61,571 nucleotides of DNA from the NCBI GenBank assembly GCA_012843025.1, contig DURT01000047.1, positions 1 to 61,571 on the forward strand, written 5' to 3'. The stretch comes from Tissierellia bacterium (lineage in GTDB: Bacteria > Bacillota > Clostridia > Tissierellales > Sedimentibacteraceae). Shown in pieces: positions 27,975-36,882 of this stretch. A model generated the notes under the pieces. It made no database searches, was not told the DNA's origin, and was given only the letters and a program-made list of their open reading frames with translations. The first letter of the stretch is position 1, and each line of letters begins with the position of its first letter. Made by a program: the position numbers and the translations under genes.

Positions 27975-29240
27975 ATGGGAAGCTTTATAGTTGAAGGAAG
28001 AAACAGTCTTGAAGGAATCGTTGATATTGGAGGATCAAAAAATGCTGCTCTTCCTATTTTGGCAAGCACTGTAATTGTAGGTAGGGAATATATTCTTGAA
28101 AATATACCTGAAATAGAAGATGTAAAAGATATGTTTGAAATTTTAACCACCATGGGATGCAGCGTTCAGTATGATAATGGAGTTGCAATAATTGATACCA
28201 GGGGTTTAAATACTCATATTGTTCCTGAGAGAATAGTAAGAAAAATCAGGTCTTCCATAATATTAATGGGAGCTGTGCTAAACCGTACTGGAAAAGTTGA
28301 AGTTGCATATCCTGGAGGTTGTGAAATTGGACTACGACCTATTGATTTGCATTTAAAAGGATTAAAGAAACTTGGAGTGGAAATAAACGAAAAAAACGGC
28401 TTGCTGGTAGGAGAGGTAAAGGACCCTGTGGCTTGTGAAATTCATTTGGATTATCCAAGTGTAGGAGCTACAGAAAATATAATGCTTTTTGCTGTAGGAA
28501 ATACTGGCAGGACGATTATTTATAATTCCGCAAGAGAACCAGAAATTGTGGATTTGCAGAATTTTTTGAATACTTGTGGTTTTTGCGTTAATGGTGCTGG
28601 AACTGGTATTATTACAATTGAAGGAAAAGAATTAAAAAATACAGATACTGTTGAATATAAAATTATTTCCGACCGTATTGAGGCAGGAACTTTTTTGAGT
28701 GCCGCAGCATCAATGAAGAGCAAAATCTACATAAGAAACATAGAAAAATCTCATTTTAAGTCCATAACATCAATATATGAAGATGCGGGATGCGAAATAA
28801 GAGAAACACACGGAACTATAGTAATAACAAACAACAAAAGAATAAAAGCAGTAGAAAAAATAACCACCCGTCCATACCCGGGATTCCCAACGGATATGCA
28901 AGCCCAGTTTATGGCATCTATGGCTGTGGCAGATGGAATTTCAATAATTGAAGAAACGGTTTTTGACAGCCGGTTTAAACATGTGCCTGAACTTCAAAAG
29001 ATGGGTGCAAATATTACCACCATTGGCAGAGTGGCAGTAGTGGAAGGAGTAGAGAGACTTCATAGTGCTGAAGTAGAAGCCAAGGATTTAAGAGGGGGAG
29101 CTGCACTGGTTATAGCAGCAATGGGTGCTGAAGGTGTATCCACCATAAACAATACACACCATATTAAAAGAGGCTATGAAAAATTCATATATAAATTACA
29201 AAACTTAGGAGTTATTATAACAGAAACAAGTGACACATAA
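27975..29240 (+). CDS. murA: UDP-GlcNAc 1-carboxyvinyltransferase
   Basis: A 421-residue EPT-fold enzyme that commits UDP-GlcNAc to peptidoglycan by adding enolpyruvate. The N-terminal GGSKNAALPILA has the catalytic lysine. The active-site cysteine is kept at C116 (PGGCEIGLRPIDLH), so fosfomycin sensitivity would be expected from the family. The motif FPTDMQAQFMA and the EEVF-like region EETVFDSRF are present. RBS GGAGGG. Confidence 0.95.
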   Translation: MGSFIVEGRNSLEGIVDIGGSKNAALPILASTVIVGREYILENIPEIEDVKDMFEILTTMGCSVQYDNGVAIIDTRGLNTHIVPERIVRKIRSSIILMGAVLNRTGKVEVAYPGGCEIGLRPIDLHLKGLKKLGVEINEKNGLLVGEVKDPVACEIHLDYPSVGATENIMLFAVGNTGRTIIYNSAREPEIVDLQNFLNTCGFCVNGAGTGIITIEGKELKNTDTVEYKIISDRIEAGTFLSAAASMKSKIYIRNIEKSHFKSITSIYEDAGCEIRETHGTIVITNNKRIKAVEKITTRPYPGFPTDMQAQFMASMAVADGISIIEETVFDSRFKHVPELQKMGANITTIGRVAVVEGVERLHSAEVEAKDLRGGAALVIAAMGAEGVSTINNTHHIKRGYEKFIYKLQNLGVIITETSDT

Positions 29241-29292
29241 GGCGGATAGGTTGCTGGTGAGAGCACAAGTGTCCCATCTGAAAGGAAAACAT

Positions 29293-30093
29293 ATGGCTGA
29301 AAGGAACAATATACGAAAGAAGAGGAAAAAAAGAAAAAATAGAAAACTTTTAGCCAGTACAGCAGCTTTTATTACGGCTGCTGTAGTTGTTGTTTTTTGT
29401 ATTTACTATGTATACTATAAAACAGACTATTTCAATTTAATCAAAATTACAATTAGCGGAAATTCAACCTACAGTGACGACTACATTATAGAAAGGGCAG
29501 GTATAGAATTAGGAGAAAAACTATTTGCTATAGATAGGACAAGTATAAGAGAAACCTTGGAAAAGGAAGTATATATAGAGGATGCTCGTGTAGTATATGA
29601 ACTGCCTGACAAACTATATATTGAAATAAGGGAAAGGGAAGAAAAATACCAGGTTTTTTACAAGGGTGAATACATAATAATAGATAAAAATGGAATAGTA
29701 TTGAGGACGGATATTGAGAAATTAAACTTAATAACTATTGAAAGTTTTACTGATGTAGTATACAATATAGGAGATAGTATCCAATTTACAGGCATTGAAA
29801 GCAATGAGAGAATATTTGAAGCTATTGAATATTTAGACAAAAACTTTGGCTATGAAACAATAAAAAGTATAAAAATCGATACAAATAACAGTTTTTTGTT
29901 TGAAACTGGACACGGAACAACAGTTAAAATAGACTTGGGGGAAGATATTAAGTATCAGATTGTTTTCGCCATGAAAATAATTAATGAAAGACTAAATAAT
30001 AATTTAACTGTTTCATTTGGACTGATAGATTTCACAAAAGGGGACAGTCCTGTTTATGTAGAGGACTACTTATTGGAGGAACATAATGAATAA
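29293..30093 (+). CDS. ftsQ: Cell division protein FtsQ/DivIB
   Basis: 266 residues from the ATG at 29293 (MAERNNIRKKRKK), which has AAAGGA upstream; longer frames begin inside murA without an RBS. A very basic cytoplasmic tail is followed by one TM helix (about 20-42) and a POTRA domain (about 45-115, ITISGNSTYSDDYIIERAGIELGEKLF), then the FtsQ beta domain. It would hold FtsL and DivIC partners at the septum. It overlaps the next gene by 8 bases. Confidence 0.88.
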   Translation: MAERNNIRKKRKKRKNRKLLASTAAFITAAVVVVFCIYYVYYKTDYFNLIKITISGNSTYSDDYIIERAGIELGEKLFAIDRTSIRETLEKEVYIEDARVVYELPDKLYIEIREREEKYQVFYKGEYIIIDKNGIVLRTDIEKLNLITIESFTDVVYNIGDSIQFTGIESNERIFEAIEYLDKNFGYETIKSIKIDTNNSFLFETGHGTTVKIDLGEDIKYQIVFAMKIINERLNNNLTVSFGLIDFTKGDSPVYVEDYLLEEHNE

Positions 30094-30805
30094 ATTCTTG
30101 CAAAAAGGAATGATCTTTGTAATAAGCCTAGTTTTAGGTATTGTTTTAATGACCCAAATAAGGACTGCAGGGAATATTTTAGGCAGCATAGATGCTGTTG
30201 AAAAAACAGGTCAACTCAACGAAGAATTGACACGTCTCAATATTGAAAAAAACAAATTAAGAGAAGAATTGGAAGCTTTAAAAGAAGACAACAGGGAACG
30301 GGAGGAAAGGCAACAAAAAACAGAGGAAGAGCTTAACAGACTGAAAGAGGAGCTTGAAAAGCACCAGATAATATCAGGTTATTACGATGTTAAGGGTCCT
30401 GGCGTTATTATAACTATTGACGCAGATCCCAATTCCTATGTAAGTCTTGCCTCCAGTCATCAATACATATTAGCATTAATAAGTTATTTGAATAATGCCG
30501 GAGTAGAAGCTATTTCAATAAACGGACAAAGATATACCAATTATACGGAAATAGTTCCTGTCTTAAATCACATAAATGTTAACGGCGTAGCCATGGTACT
30601 CCCCTTGGAAATTAAGGCTATTGGAAATCCCAGAACTATTGAAGCATCTTTAAACTTTGTAGGCGGAATCGTAATGCAGCTAACGCAGATAGGCTTTACC
30701 GTTGAATATGAGTTATATGAAAAGCCGAAAGAAATATTTATATACAGATTTGATGGCGAAAAACAGTTCCAGTATGCTGTCCCCATAATTGATGAAGGGA
30801 TTTAA
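30086..30805 (+). CDS. DUF881 family protein (YlxW-like)
   Basis: A 239-residue protein with one N-terminal TM helix (about 7-26), a coiled coil (about 40-95, rich in Glu and Arg) and an extracytoplasmic DUF881 domain: GPGVIITIDAD, then ALISYLNNAGVEAISINGQRY and AIGNPRTIEASL. Such proteins sit between divIB and sbp or ftsA in Firmicutes; their role in division is not settled. It is one of two consecutive paralogues. Confidence 0.85.
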   Translation: MNKFLQKGMIFVISLVLGIVLMTQIRTAGNILGSIDAVEKTGQLNEELTRLNIEKNKLREELEALKEDNREREERQQKTEEELNRLKEELEKHQIISGYYDVKGPGVIITIDADPNSYVSLASSHQYILALISYLNNAGVEAISINGQRYTNYTEIVPVLNHINVNGVAMVLPLEIKAIGNPRTIEASLNFVGGIVMQLTQIGFTVEYELYEKPKEIFIYRFDGEKQFQYAVPIIDEGI

Positions 30806-30808
30806 GGG

Positions 30809-31534
30809 GTGGTTGTCATAAAAAAAATACTTAATATTATTATTTTCCTTATGGTATTTTTGACAGTTGCAGCCACTGTAAAGGGTGCTGGTGCAGGAAT
30901 TGATGAAAATACTATATATTCTATTAAAGATATATACAGATACGAACAAAATATTAAAGAAATGAAACTCTTGGTCGAAAACATGGAAAGGGCAGTTGAC
31001 AGTGAGGAAATCCAGGTAAAAGATTATGAAGACAAAAATATATTGGATACCATTATAGAAATAAATGCACAAATAGAGGAACTGAAATTTCATAACGGTT
31101 TTACTTATGTACGAGGTCCCGGAATAATGCTCAGCGTTGCAGACAATATAAACGAAGATACAGATTTGGATATTATGGACAGAATTGTCCATGATGTAGA
31201 TATAGTAGTGTTGCTAAACGATTTAAAGGCTGCAGGAGCAGAAGCAATTGAAATAAACGGGAAAAGAATTATTAATATTTCAGAAGTGGTTTGTGCCGGT
31301 CCCTTAATCAGAGTAAACGGCGAAGTAATTCCCGCTCCCTTTATTATAAGAGCAATCGGAGATATAGATGAACTTTACAGTGCCGTAACAGAGGAAGGAA
31401 CCTACGCCTATGAGCTGAAAAATACTTACGGAATGGATGTAGCCGTACGAAGGAGTCAGAACATGTCCTTACCCAAATACCGCGGCAACTATAAAATAGA
31501 ATATGCACAGATAATAGAAGAAGGGATAGAATAA
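30809..31534 (+). CDS. Second DUF881 family protein (YlxX-like)
   Basis: A 241-residue paralogue of the preceding gene: N-terminal TM helix or signal (about 4-26), a short helical stretch (about 45-90) and DUF881 with VRGPGIMLSVADN, LLNDLKAAGAEAIEINGKRI and AIGDIDELYSAV. The start is the GTG at 30809; with AAGGGG just before it the spacing is tight, so the exact start is uncertain. The Ylx pair is normal in this cluster. Confidence 0.83.
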   Translation: MVVIKKILNIIIFLMVFLTVAATVKGAGAGIDENTIYSIKDIYRYEQNIKEMKLLVENMERAVDSEEIQVKDYEDKNILDTIIEINAQIEELKFHNGFTYVRGPGIMLSVADNINEDTDLDIMDRIVHDVDIVVLLNDLKAAGAEAIEINGKRIINISEVVCAGPLIRVNGEVIPAPFIIRAIGDIDELYSAVTEEGTYAYELKNTYGMDVAVRRSQNMSLPKYRGNYKIEYAQIIEEGIE

Positions 31535-31535
31535 T

Positions 31536-31880
31536 ATGATATATGTAGCAGCCGGTTTAATTTTGGGAATTATTGCAGGATTAAATTTAAATATAGTTTA
31601 TAATCCTGAATACATAGTGTATATTTCCTTGGCAATATTGGCAATGTTTAACACAATTTTCAATATGCTTTATGAAAATAAAAGTGGAGAACTAACCCTC
31701 TTAAAAAGCTTTACGTTTTTATTGACGGACTTAGGATTTGCACTACTCTTGGGATATGTAGGGGAACAATTGGGCTTGCCCATATACTTGGCAGCAGTGT
31801 TTGCCTTTGGTAATAATATATATGAAAAGTTAAGGAAGATAGCCAATATTTCCCTTGAAAAGTTTAATAAAAATAAGTAA
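31536..31880 (+). CDS. sbp: Small basic membrane protein (Sbp, DUF1290)
   Basis: A 114-residue protein with about three TM helices: AGLILGIIAGLNLNIVYNPEYIVYISLAILAMFNT at the start, then GFALLLGYVGEQLGLPIYLAAVFAFGNNIYEKLRKI, the DUF1290 signature. It starts one base after the previous stop. In B. subtilis it lies just before ftsA; here ftsZ follows directly. Confidence 0.85.
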   Translation: MIYVAAGLILGIIAGLNLNIVYNPEYIVYISLAILAMFNTIFNMLYENKSGELTLLKSFTFLLTDLGFALLLGYVGEQLGLPIYLAAVFAFGNNIYEKLRKIANISLEKFNKNK

Positions 31881-31916
31881 ACTATAGAAAAATATGTATC
31901 AATAATATTAAAAATA

Positions 31917-31925
31917 TGATATAAT
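31917..31925 (+). promoter_or_regulatory. Putative extended -10 promoter of ftsZ
   Basis: TG-A-TATAAT with TATAAT at 31920-31925 and no recognisable -35. A small hairpin (TATGAGAG / CTCTTTTATA, about 31937-31961) lies between it and the RBS AGGAGGTC. Separate control of ftsZ from the rest of the cluster is common. Confidence 0.5.
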
Positions 31926-31972
31926 CTTTTTTATAAGTATGAGAGTTTTTCTCTTTTATAGGAGGTCAATAT

Positions 31973-33028
31973 ATGTTTCAATTTGAGGAACCATCTGAAA
32001 GACTTGCAAATATAAAAGTTATCGGTGTAGGCGGTGGAGGCAATAATGCAGTAAATAGAATGATAGATGCTGGGGTAAGAGGTGTAACTTTTATCAGTGT
32101 AAATACGGACAAGCAGGCATTAACCAATTCAAAAGCTGAAATAAAATTTCAAATAGGAGAAAAATTAACTAACGGATTAGGTGCAGGCTCCAGACCCGAA
32201 ATTGGAGAAAAGGCTGCTGAGGAAAATAAGCAGGACATAGCCGAGTTAGTTGAAGGTTCTGACATGGTCTTTATAACTGCAGGCATGGGCGGAGGAACAG
32301 GAACGGGAGCAGCGCCTTACATAGCTAATATTGCTAAATCTATGGGAATACTTACAGTAGCTGTGGTTACAAAGCCCTTTACCTTTGAAGGAAGAAACAG
32401 AATGAGGAACGCTGAAATGGGCTTGAAAAAATTAAAAGACAGCATAGATACCTTAGTTGTTGTTCCTAATGATAAATTATTGGAAATATCCGACAAGAAA
32501 ACAACTATGCTTGAGGCTTTTGCCCTTGCAGATGATGTATTGAGGCAAGGAATACAGGGTATTTCTGATCTAATAGCGATTCCTGCCATAATGAACCTTG
32601 ACTTTGCGGATGTGGAAACAATAATGTCTGGTCAGGGCTTGGCTCATATGGGAATCGGCCAGGCAAGTGGGGAGAACAGAGCAATAAATGCAGTTAAGCA
32701 GGCAATACATAGTCCCCTTTTAGAAACATCCATCAATGGAGCAAGAGGAGTATTGCTCAATATTACTGGTGGAACAAGCATGGGAATACATGAGGTAAAT
32801 GAAGCAGCAAAACTTATTGAAGAAGCTGCTGACCCTGAAGCAAATATAATATTTGGAGCAAATATTGACGAATCCGTTGGAGATATGATTAAAATCACTG
32901 TTATTGCAACAGGTTTTGGAGATAATGAAGGAGTTAAAAAGCCTGAGGGCACTACAGTAAAAGATGAGAAAAAAGATAAAGATAATCACTTTGATTTTAC
33001 AATACCAAGTTTTCTTAAACAAAAATAA
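31973..33028 (+). CDS. ftsZ: Cell division protein FtsZ
   Basis: A 351-residue tubulin-like GTPase that forms the division ring. GTP-binding loops [13 protein letters not shown] (near 17-29), [13 protein letters not shown] (about 104-116, the tubulin signature) and the T7 synergy loop [11 protein letters not shown] are intact. An acidic linker ends in the conserved C-terminal peptide [11 protein letters not shown], which normally binds FtsA, SepF or EzrA. No ftsA is adjacent, so SepF may be the anchor (inference). Confidence 0.97.
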   Translation: MFQFEEPSERLANIKVIGVGGGGNNAVNRMIDAGVRGVTFISVNTDKQALTNSKAEIKFQIGEKLTNGLGAGSRPEIGEKAAEENKQDIAELVEGSDMVFITAGMGGGTGTGAAPYIANIAKSMGILTVAVVTKPFTFEGRNRMRNAEMGLKKLKDSIDTLVVVPNDKLLEISDKKTTMLEAFALADDVLRQGIQGISDLIAIPAIMNLDFADVETIMSGQGLAHMGIGQASGENRAINAVKQAIHSPLLETSINGARGVLLNITGGTSMGIHEVNEAAKLIEEAADPEANIIFGANIDESVGDMIKITVIATGFGDNEGVKKPEGTTVKDEKKDKDNHFDFTIPSFLKQK

Positions 33029-33031
33029 AAT

Positions 33032-33053
33032 GCCCTAAGCCAAAGGGCTTTTT
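33032..33053 (+). terminator. Terminator after ftsZ
   Basis: GCCCT (33032-33036) pairs with AGGGC (33044-33048), then TTTTTATT. It marks the end of the cell wall cluster. Confidence 0.7.
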
Positions 33054-33161
33054 ATTCTTGCATTATTTTATTTAATATGATATCCTTTTAAAGGCTATTC
33101 GGTAGGAATTATAATAAAAGTAATATATTTGGCTAAAATAGAAAAGACAGAAGGTGAATCA

Positions 33162-33383
33162 ATGATTAAGAAAGATGCTAAAGATATGAGATTTGAAGAC
33201 TTTAAAAATGCTTTAACTCCAGAATTGCTTCATGAGTTGGCAAAAATGCACATACCATATCTGAAGGCATACAATATTTTCCAAGATATACTTGAAGAAT
33301 CACTCCTTGATGACGAGGATGATATGGGAACTATGGAAAGCATAGTGCGTAATATTATTTTAGATTATACAGAGGAAGTATAA
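33162..33383 (+). CDS. Small acidic protein of unknown function
   Basis: 73 residues from the ATG at 33162 (MIKKDAKDMRFEDFKN), with AAGGTG five bases upstream; a TTG at 33129 in the same frame has no RBS. It looks fully helical and acidic (EESLLDDEDD), with no TM or cysteine. I do not recognise the family. The convincing RBS and the promoter of the next gene starting right after its stop support it being real. Confidence 0.55.
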   Translation: MIKKDAKDMRFEDFKNALTPELLHELAKMHIPYLKAYNIFQDILEESLLDDEDDMGTMESIVRNIILDYTEEV

Positions 33384-33391
33384 AATAACTC

Positions 33392-33420
33392 TTGACAATT
33401 AATTAGATAAATGTTATTAT
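33392..33420 (+). promoter_or_regulatory. Promoter of the cold-shock gene
   Basis: TTGACA (33392-33397), 17 bases, TATTAT (33415-33420) with TG at 33412-33413 (extended -10). A start near 33427 gives a leader of about 130 bases, typical of cold-shock genes. Confidence 0.72.
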
Positions 33421-33447
33421 CAAATAGTATTACAGATGTATTTATGG

Positions 33448-33521
33448 ATTTCACATGTTTTTATATATTATATGTGGCTATAATAAGCTGTATAATGTAT
33501 AGAAACGTGTGAAATTTTTTT
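33448..33521 (+). promoter_or_regulatory. Long leader hairpin with U-tract before the cold-shock gene
   Basis: Bases 33448-33465 pair with 33498-33515 without a mismatch (18 bp, two G-U). Pairing continues through about 33474/33489 and a GCT/AGC cap, for about 30 bp in all. ATTTTTTT follows at once, so it has the form of an intrinsic terminator. Bases within it (TATGTG, ATATTAT) could instead pair with CACATA and ATAATAT at 33522-33545, near the RBS. This suggests a temperature- or factor-dependent switch (inference). Confidence 0.6.
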
Positions 33522-33556
33522 ACACATAGTATACAAATAATATTTAGGAGGTACTC

Positions 33557-33757
33557 ATGGTTAAGGGTACAGTAAAATGGTTTAACTCAGAAAAAGGATT
33601 CGGATTTATCACTAAGGAAGATGGAAATGACGTATTCGTACATTTCACAGCTATTCAGGGAGATGGATTCAAAACCTTAGAAGAAGGTCAACAAGTAAGT
33701 TTTGATATTACTCAAGGAAACAGAGGCGACCAGGCAGCTAACGTTGTGATATTATAA
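33557..33757 (+). CDS. Cold-shock protein (CspA family)
   Basis: A 66-residue single cold-shock domain, an RNA/ssDNA chaperone. RNP1 (KGFGFI) and RNP2 (VFVHF) are intact, and the length is the family norm. Strong RBS AGGAGGT. Single-gene unit with its own promoter, long structured leader and terminator. Confidence 0.96.
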   Translation: MVKGTVKWFNSEKGFGFITKEDGNDVFVHFTAIQGDGFKTLEEGQQVSFDITQGNRGDQAANVVIL

Positions 33758-33764
33758 AGCAGAA

Positions 33765-33794
33765 AAAAAAATCGGGAGATATCCCGATTTTTTT
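33765..33794. terminator. Bidirectional terminator
   Basis: ATCGGGA, loop GATA, TCCCGAT (33771-33788), flanked by an A run and a T run, so it works for both the cold-shock gene and the minus-strand opp operon. Confidence 0.85.
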
Positions 33795-34020
33795 ATCTAA
33801 AAAACAAGTACATAATGTATATTACAGCCCCCATTATTCCAATGAAAGCTATTATATAGGGCAGTATCAGGGACAATATAGCCAAAATCATGGCAAGTAA
33901 ATCCCCTTTTTCCAACTTAATATCCTCAGAATTTATTTCATCATCTTCGAATTTTTCTTTTGGTAAATTAGCCCTTCTGATTTTCTCTAAATCTTCTTCT
34001 ACTTTATTTTTCTTAAACAT
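33793..34020 (-). CDS. Small membrane protein at the end of the opp operon
   Basis: A 75-residue protein with a charged N-terminal half (KKNKVEEDLEKIRR...) and a hydrophobic C-terminal half (about residues 42-74, one or two TM helices). It starts at the stop of oppF, so it is probably co-translated. Family not recognised; it could be a small accessory protein of the transporter or unrelated. Confidence 0.5.
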   Translation of the reverse strand: MFKKNKVEEDLEKIRRANLPKEKFEDDEINSEDIKLEKGDLLAMILAILSLILPYIIAFIGIMGAVIYIMYLFFR

Positions 34021-35006
34021 TAAAACACCCCATTAACCTTGTGACACATTGCAAAATGTCCCTCAGAAATTTCACGATATTCAGGTACTTCTTTCTTGCA
34101 CACATCCTTGGCATAGGGACAACGAGTGTGGAAACGGCACCCTTTGGGAGGATTTGCCGGTGAAGGAATATCGCCTTGTAAAATTATTCTTTTCTTATTC
34201 TGTCTTTGGGACGGATCAAATGAAGGAGCCGCTGACAATAGTGCTTCCGTGTAGGGATGGAGAGGATTTGCGAAAATATCCTTCTTGCTTCCCATTTCTA
34301 CTATTTGTCCCAAGTACATTACTGCAACTTCATCGCTAATAAATTCAACTACTGACAGGTCGTGGGATATAAACATATAGGTAAGCCCAAAGTCATCCTG
34401 CAAATCTTTCAATAAGTTTATTATCTGAGACTGAATGGAAACATCCAAGGCTGAAACCGCCTCGTCACAGACAACAAATTCAGGATTTACTGCTAAAGCT
34501 CGAGCAATACATATACGCTGACGCTGTCCTCCTGAAAATTGGTGAGGGTAGCGCTCTGCCTGTTCAGGGTGCAGTCCGCACTTCTTGATTATTTCTATTA
34601 CCCTGTCTTTCATTTCCGACTTGTTTTTCACTATTTTATGCTGGAGCATGGCTTCTCCTACAATATCGTAAACAGGAAGTCTGGGATTCAAAGAAGAATA
34701 AGGGTCTTGAAATACTATCTGCATCTTGGTTCGCATGGAGTTCATTTCTTTTTTGTTCATGGAGAATACATTATTACCTTCATAAAGTACTTCACCAGAA
34801 GTTGCAGGCAACAGTCTTAAAAGAGTTCTTCCTAGTGTTGATTTGCCGCAACCTGATTCCCCAACTATGCCTAAAACCTGTCCTTTCTTAATACCAAAGG
34901 ATACTCCGTCTACAGCCTTTACATTCCCTGTGGTATGCTTAACAAGCCCTGTTTTTATGGGGAAATACTTTTTTAAATTATTTACCGTTACCAAGTATTC
35001 ACTCAT
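34020..35006 (-). CDS. oppF: Oligopeptide/dipeptide ABC transporter ATP-binding protein OppF
   Basis: A 328-residue ABC ATPase. Walker A GESGCGKST, Q-loop FQDPYSSLNPR, signature FSGGQRQR, Walker B FVVCDEAVSALD, H-loop ISHDLS. The C-terminal oligopeptide-transporter extension carries CRFHTRCPYAKDVC plus a later C, the four cysteines that hold an iron-sulfur cluster in this family. It overlaps oppD by 4 bases (ATGA). DppF is an equally valid name, since the peptide size cannot be told. Confidence 0.9.
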   Translation of the reverse strand: MSEYLVTVNNLKKYFPIKTGLVKHTTGNVKAVDGVSFGIKKGQVLGIVGESGCGKSTLGRTLLRLLPATSGEVLYEGNNVFSMNKKEMNSMRTKMQIVFQDPYSSLNPRLPVYDIVGEAMLQHKIVKNKSEMKDRVIEIIKKCGLHPEQAERYPHQFSGGQRQRICIARALAVNPEFVVCDEAVSALDVSIQSQIINLLKDLQDDFGLTYMFISHDLSVVEFISDEVAVMYLGQIVEMGSKKDIFANPLHPYTEALLSAAPSFDPSQRQNKKRIILQGDIPSPANPPKGCRFHTRCPYAKDVCKKEVPEYREISEGHFAMCHKVNGVF

Positions 35007-35986
35007 TGTACTTCCTCCTTATCCCGGTGTAGCCAGCATGCCACCCTGTGTTCGCCAGACAGTACTATTTCCTCAGGGAACTCTTTTTTGCAAATATCCA
35101 TTGCCTTATGGCACCTGGGGTGGAAAGGGCATCCTGAGGGAAGATTGCTTAAATCAGGAACATTTCCTGGTATTACATTAAGCCTTTCTCCTGCTGCACT
35201 GCTAGGTTTTGAATTAATCAATCCTATCGTGTAAGGATGCTTGGGATTTTTAAATATTTCAATGGTCGATGCAACCTCTACTACCTTACCTGCATACATA
35301 ACCATTACCCTGTCACTCATTTCTGAAATAACACCTAAATCATGGGTTATAAATATAATCGAAGTATTCATTTTTTGCTTAAGTTCATTCATTAAATCCA
35401 ATACCTGAGCCTGAATAGTTACATCCAAAGCGGTTGTAGGTTCATCGGCAATCAATAAGGTAGGCTCACATGCCAATGCCATTGCAATCATTACCCTTTG
35501 CCTCATACCTCCCGACAGGGCGAAGGGATATTCATTAACCACTCTTTCTGGATTAGGTATTTTAACAAGTTCTAACATGCGAATACTTTCTTTATATGCT
35601 TCAGCCTTTGACATTCTTCTGTGCAGAATTAATGCTTCGCTGATTTGTCTTCCAATTTTAAATACGGGATTAAGAGAAGTCATAGGCTCCTGAAAAATAA
35701 ATGATATATCATTTCCTCTTATTTGTCTTATTCTTGCATCGGAAACTTTAAGCATGTCTTCACCCTTGAATAGAATTTCTCCCCCTTCATACTTACCTGG
35801 AGGAGTTTCTACCAGGCGTACAATGGACATGGAAGTAATACTTTTTCCGCATCCTGATTCACCAACTATACCTAAAGTTTCTCCTTCATTTACATAAAAA
35901 CTTACATCATTTACAGCCTTTACGACCCCTCTGTCCGAATAAAAATAAGTTTTAAGATTTTTTACTTCTAATATTCTTTTCTTCAT
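35003..35986 (-). CDS. oppD: Oligopeptide/dipeptide ABC transporter ATP-binding protein OppD
   Basis: A 327-residue partner ATPase. Walker A GESGCGKSI, FQEPMTSLNP, LSGGMRQRV, LLIADEPTTALD and ITHDLG, followed by the same cysteine-rich C-terminal extension (CPFHPRCHKAMDIC and a last C). It forms a heterodimer with OppF on the inner side of OppBC. Confidence 0.9.
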   Translation of the reverse strand: MKKRILEVKNLKTYFYSDRGVVKAVNDVSFYVNEGETLGIVGESGCGKSITSMSIVRLVETPPGKYEGGEILFKGEDMLKVSDARIRQIRGNDISFIFQEPMTSLNPVFKIGRQISEALILHRRMSKAEAYKESIRMLELVKIPNPERVVNEYPFALSGGMRQRVMIAMALACEPTLLIADEPTTALDVTIQAQVLDLMNELKQKMNTSIIFITHDLGVISEMSDRVMVMYAGKVVEVASTIEIFKNPKHPYTIGLINSKPSSAAGERLNVIPGNVPDLSNLPSGCPFHPRCHKAMDICKKEFPEEIVLSGEHRVACWLHRDKEEVQ

Positions 35987-35990
35987 AGTC

Positions 35991-36872
35991 TTACCTCTTC
36001 ATCTTCGGGTCAATTGCATCTCGCATTCCGTCACCCAATATATTAAAGCACATAACCGATATAAAAATACATATTCCCGGAGGAACCCAGTACCACCATT
36101 TTTGCTGAATTATAAGCATGTTTCTTGCTTCCTGTATCATATTACCCCAGGTTGGTGTAGGAGGGGAAACTCCTAATCCCAAAAAACTCAAGGAAGTTTC
36201 AACTAATATGACACTAGCCATACCCAAGGTGGCATAAACAATAACATATGCTAATACATTGGGTAAGAGATGTTTGAATATTCTTCTTACATCACTGATA
36301 CCTAAAGCTTCGCAGGCTTCCATGTACTCCATTTCTCTGAGAGTCAATATTTGGCCTCTCACTATACGGGCAATACTTGGCCAACTTAATACAGCCAATA
36401 CAAGTATTAGAGTAGGTATACTGTTGCCGAATATTGCTACTATGGTAATACATATTATCATGAAAGGGAAGGACATGAATATTTCAGCTATACGCATTAT
36501 TACTACATCAATTATACCTCCGTAAAAACCAGCTATACTGCCTAGGACAACGCCTATAATACATTCAATAAACACAACTGCCAATGCTACTCCAAGGGAT
36601 ATTCTCCCTGCATAAAACAACCTAGTGAACAAATCCCTGCCTATAAGGTCAGTGCCTAATAAATGCTGAGAATTAGGCCTTTGATCTTTTCCTGCCAAGT
36701 TGGTAGTTTGAATTTCATAAGGAGATATAATGGGAACAATAATGCAAAGAGCAATAATGGTTACCAAAACGTATAGGCTCAGCATTGCCATTTTGTTTTT
36801 ACGAAGTCTGAAAAAAACTTCTCCCCAATAGGATTGATTTTTCCGTTGAATTTCTGTATTTTTTCTTGTCAT
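35991..36872 (-). CDS. oppC: Peptide ABC transporter permease OppC
   Basis: A permease with six TM helices, 293 residues from the ATG at 36872, chosen because AAGAGGTGG precedes it; the ATG at 36890 overlaps the oppB stop (8 bases) and is also possible. QHLLGTDLIGRDLFTRLFYAGRISL is the OppC/DppC signature, and the EAA loop EACEALGISDVRRIFKHLLPN contacts the ATPases. Confidence 0.88.
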   Translation of the reverse strand: MTRKNTEIQRKNQSYWGEVFFRLRKNKMAMLSLYVLVTIIALCIIVPIISPYEIQTTNLAGKDQRPNSQHLLGTDLIGRDLFTRLFYAGRISLGVALAVVFIECIIGVVLGSIAGFYGGIIDVVIMRIAEIFMSFPFMIICITIVAIFGNSIPTLILVLAVLSWPSIARIVRGQILTLREMEYMEACEALGISDVRRIFKHLLPNVLAYVIVYATLGMASVILVETSLSFLGLGVSPPTPTWGNMIQEARNMLIIQQKWWYWVPPGICIFISVMCFNILGDGMRDAIDPKMKR

Positions 36873-36882
36873 GATCCACCTC

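Noticed and set aside
29230..29292. Upstream extension of ftsQ into murA
   Set aside because: The 21 extra residues lack an RBS and the conserved basic tail starts at the ATG at 29293 with AAAGGA before it.
30086..31534. The two DUF881 genes as one gene broken by a frameshift
   Set aside because: Each has its own N-terminal TM segment and a full DUF881 domain, so they are paralogues.
31881..31972. Remnant of ftsA between sbp and ftsZ
   Set aside because: The gap is 92 bases of A+T-rich promoter sequence with no frame resembling FtsA.
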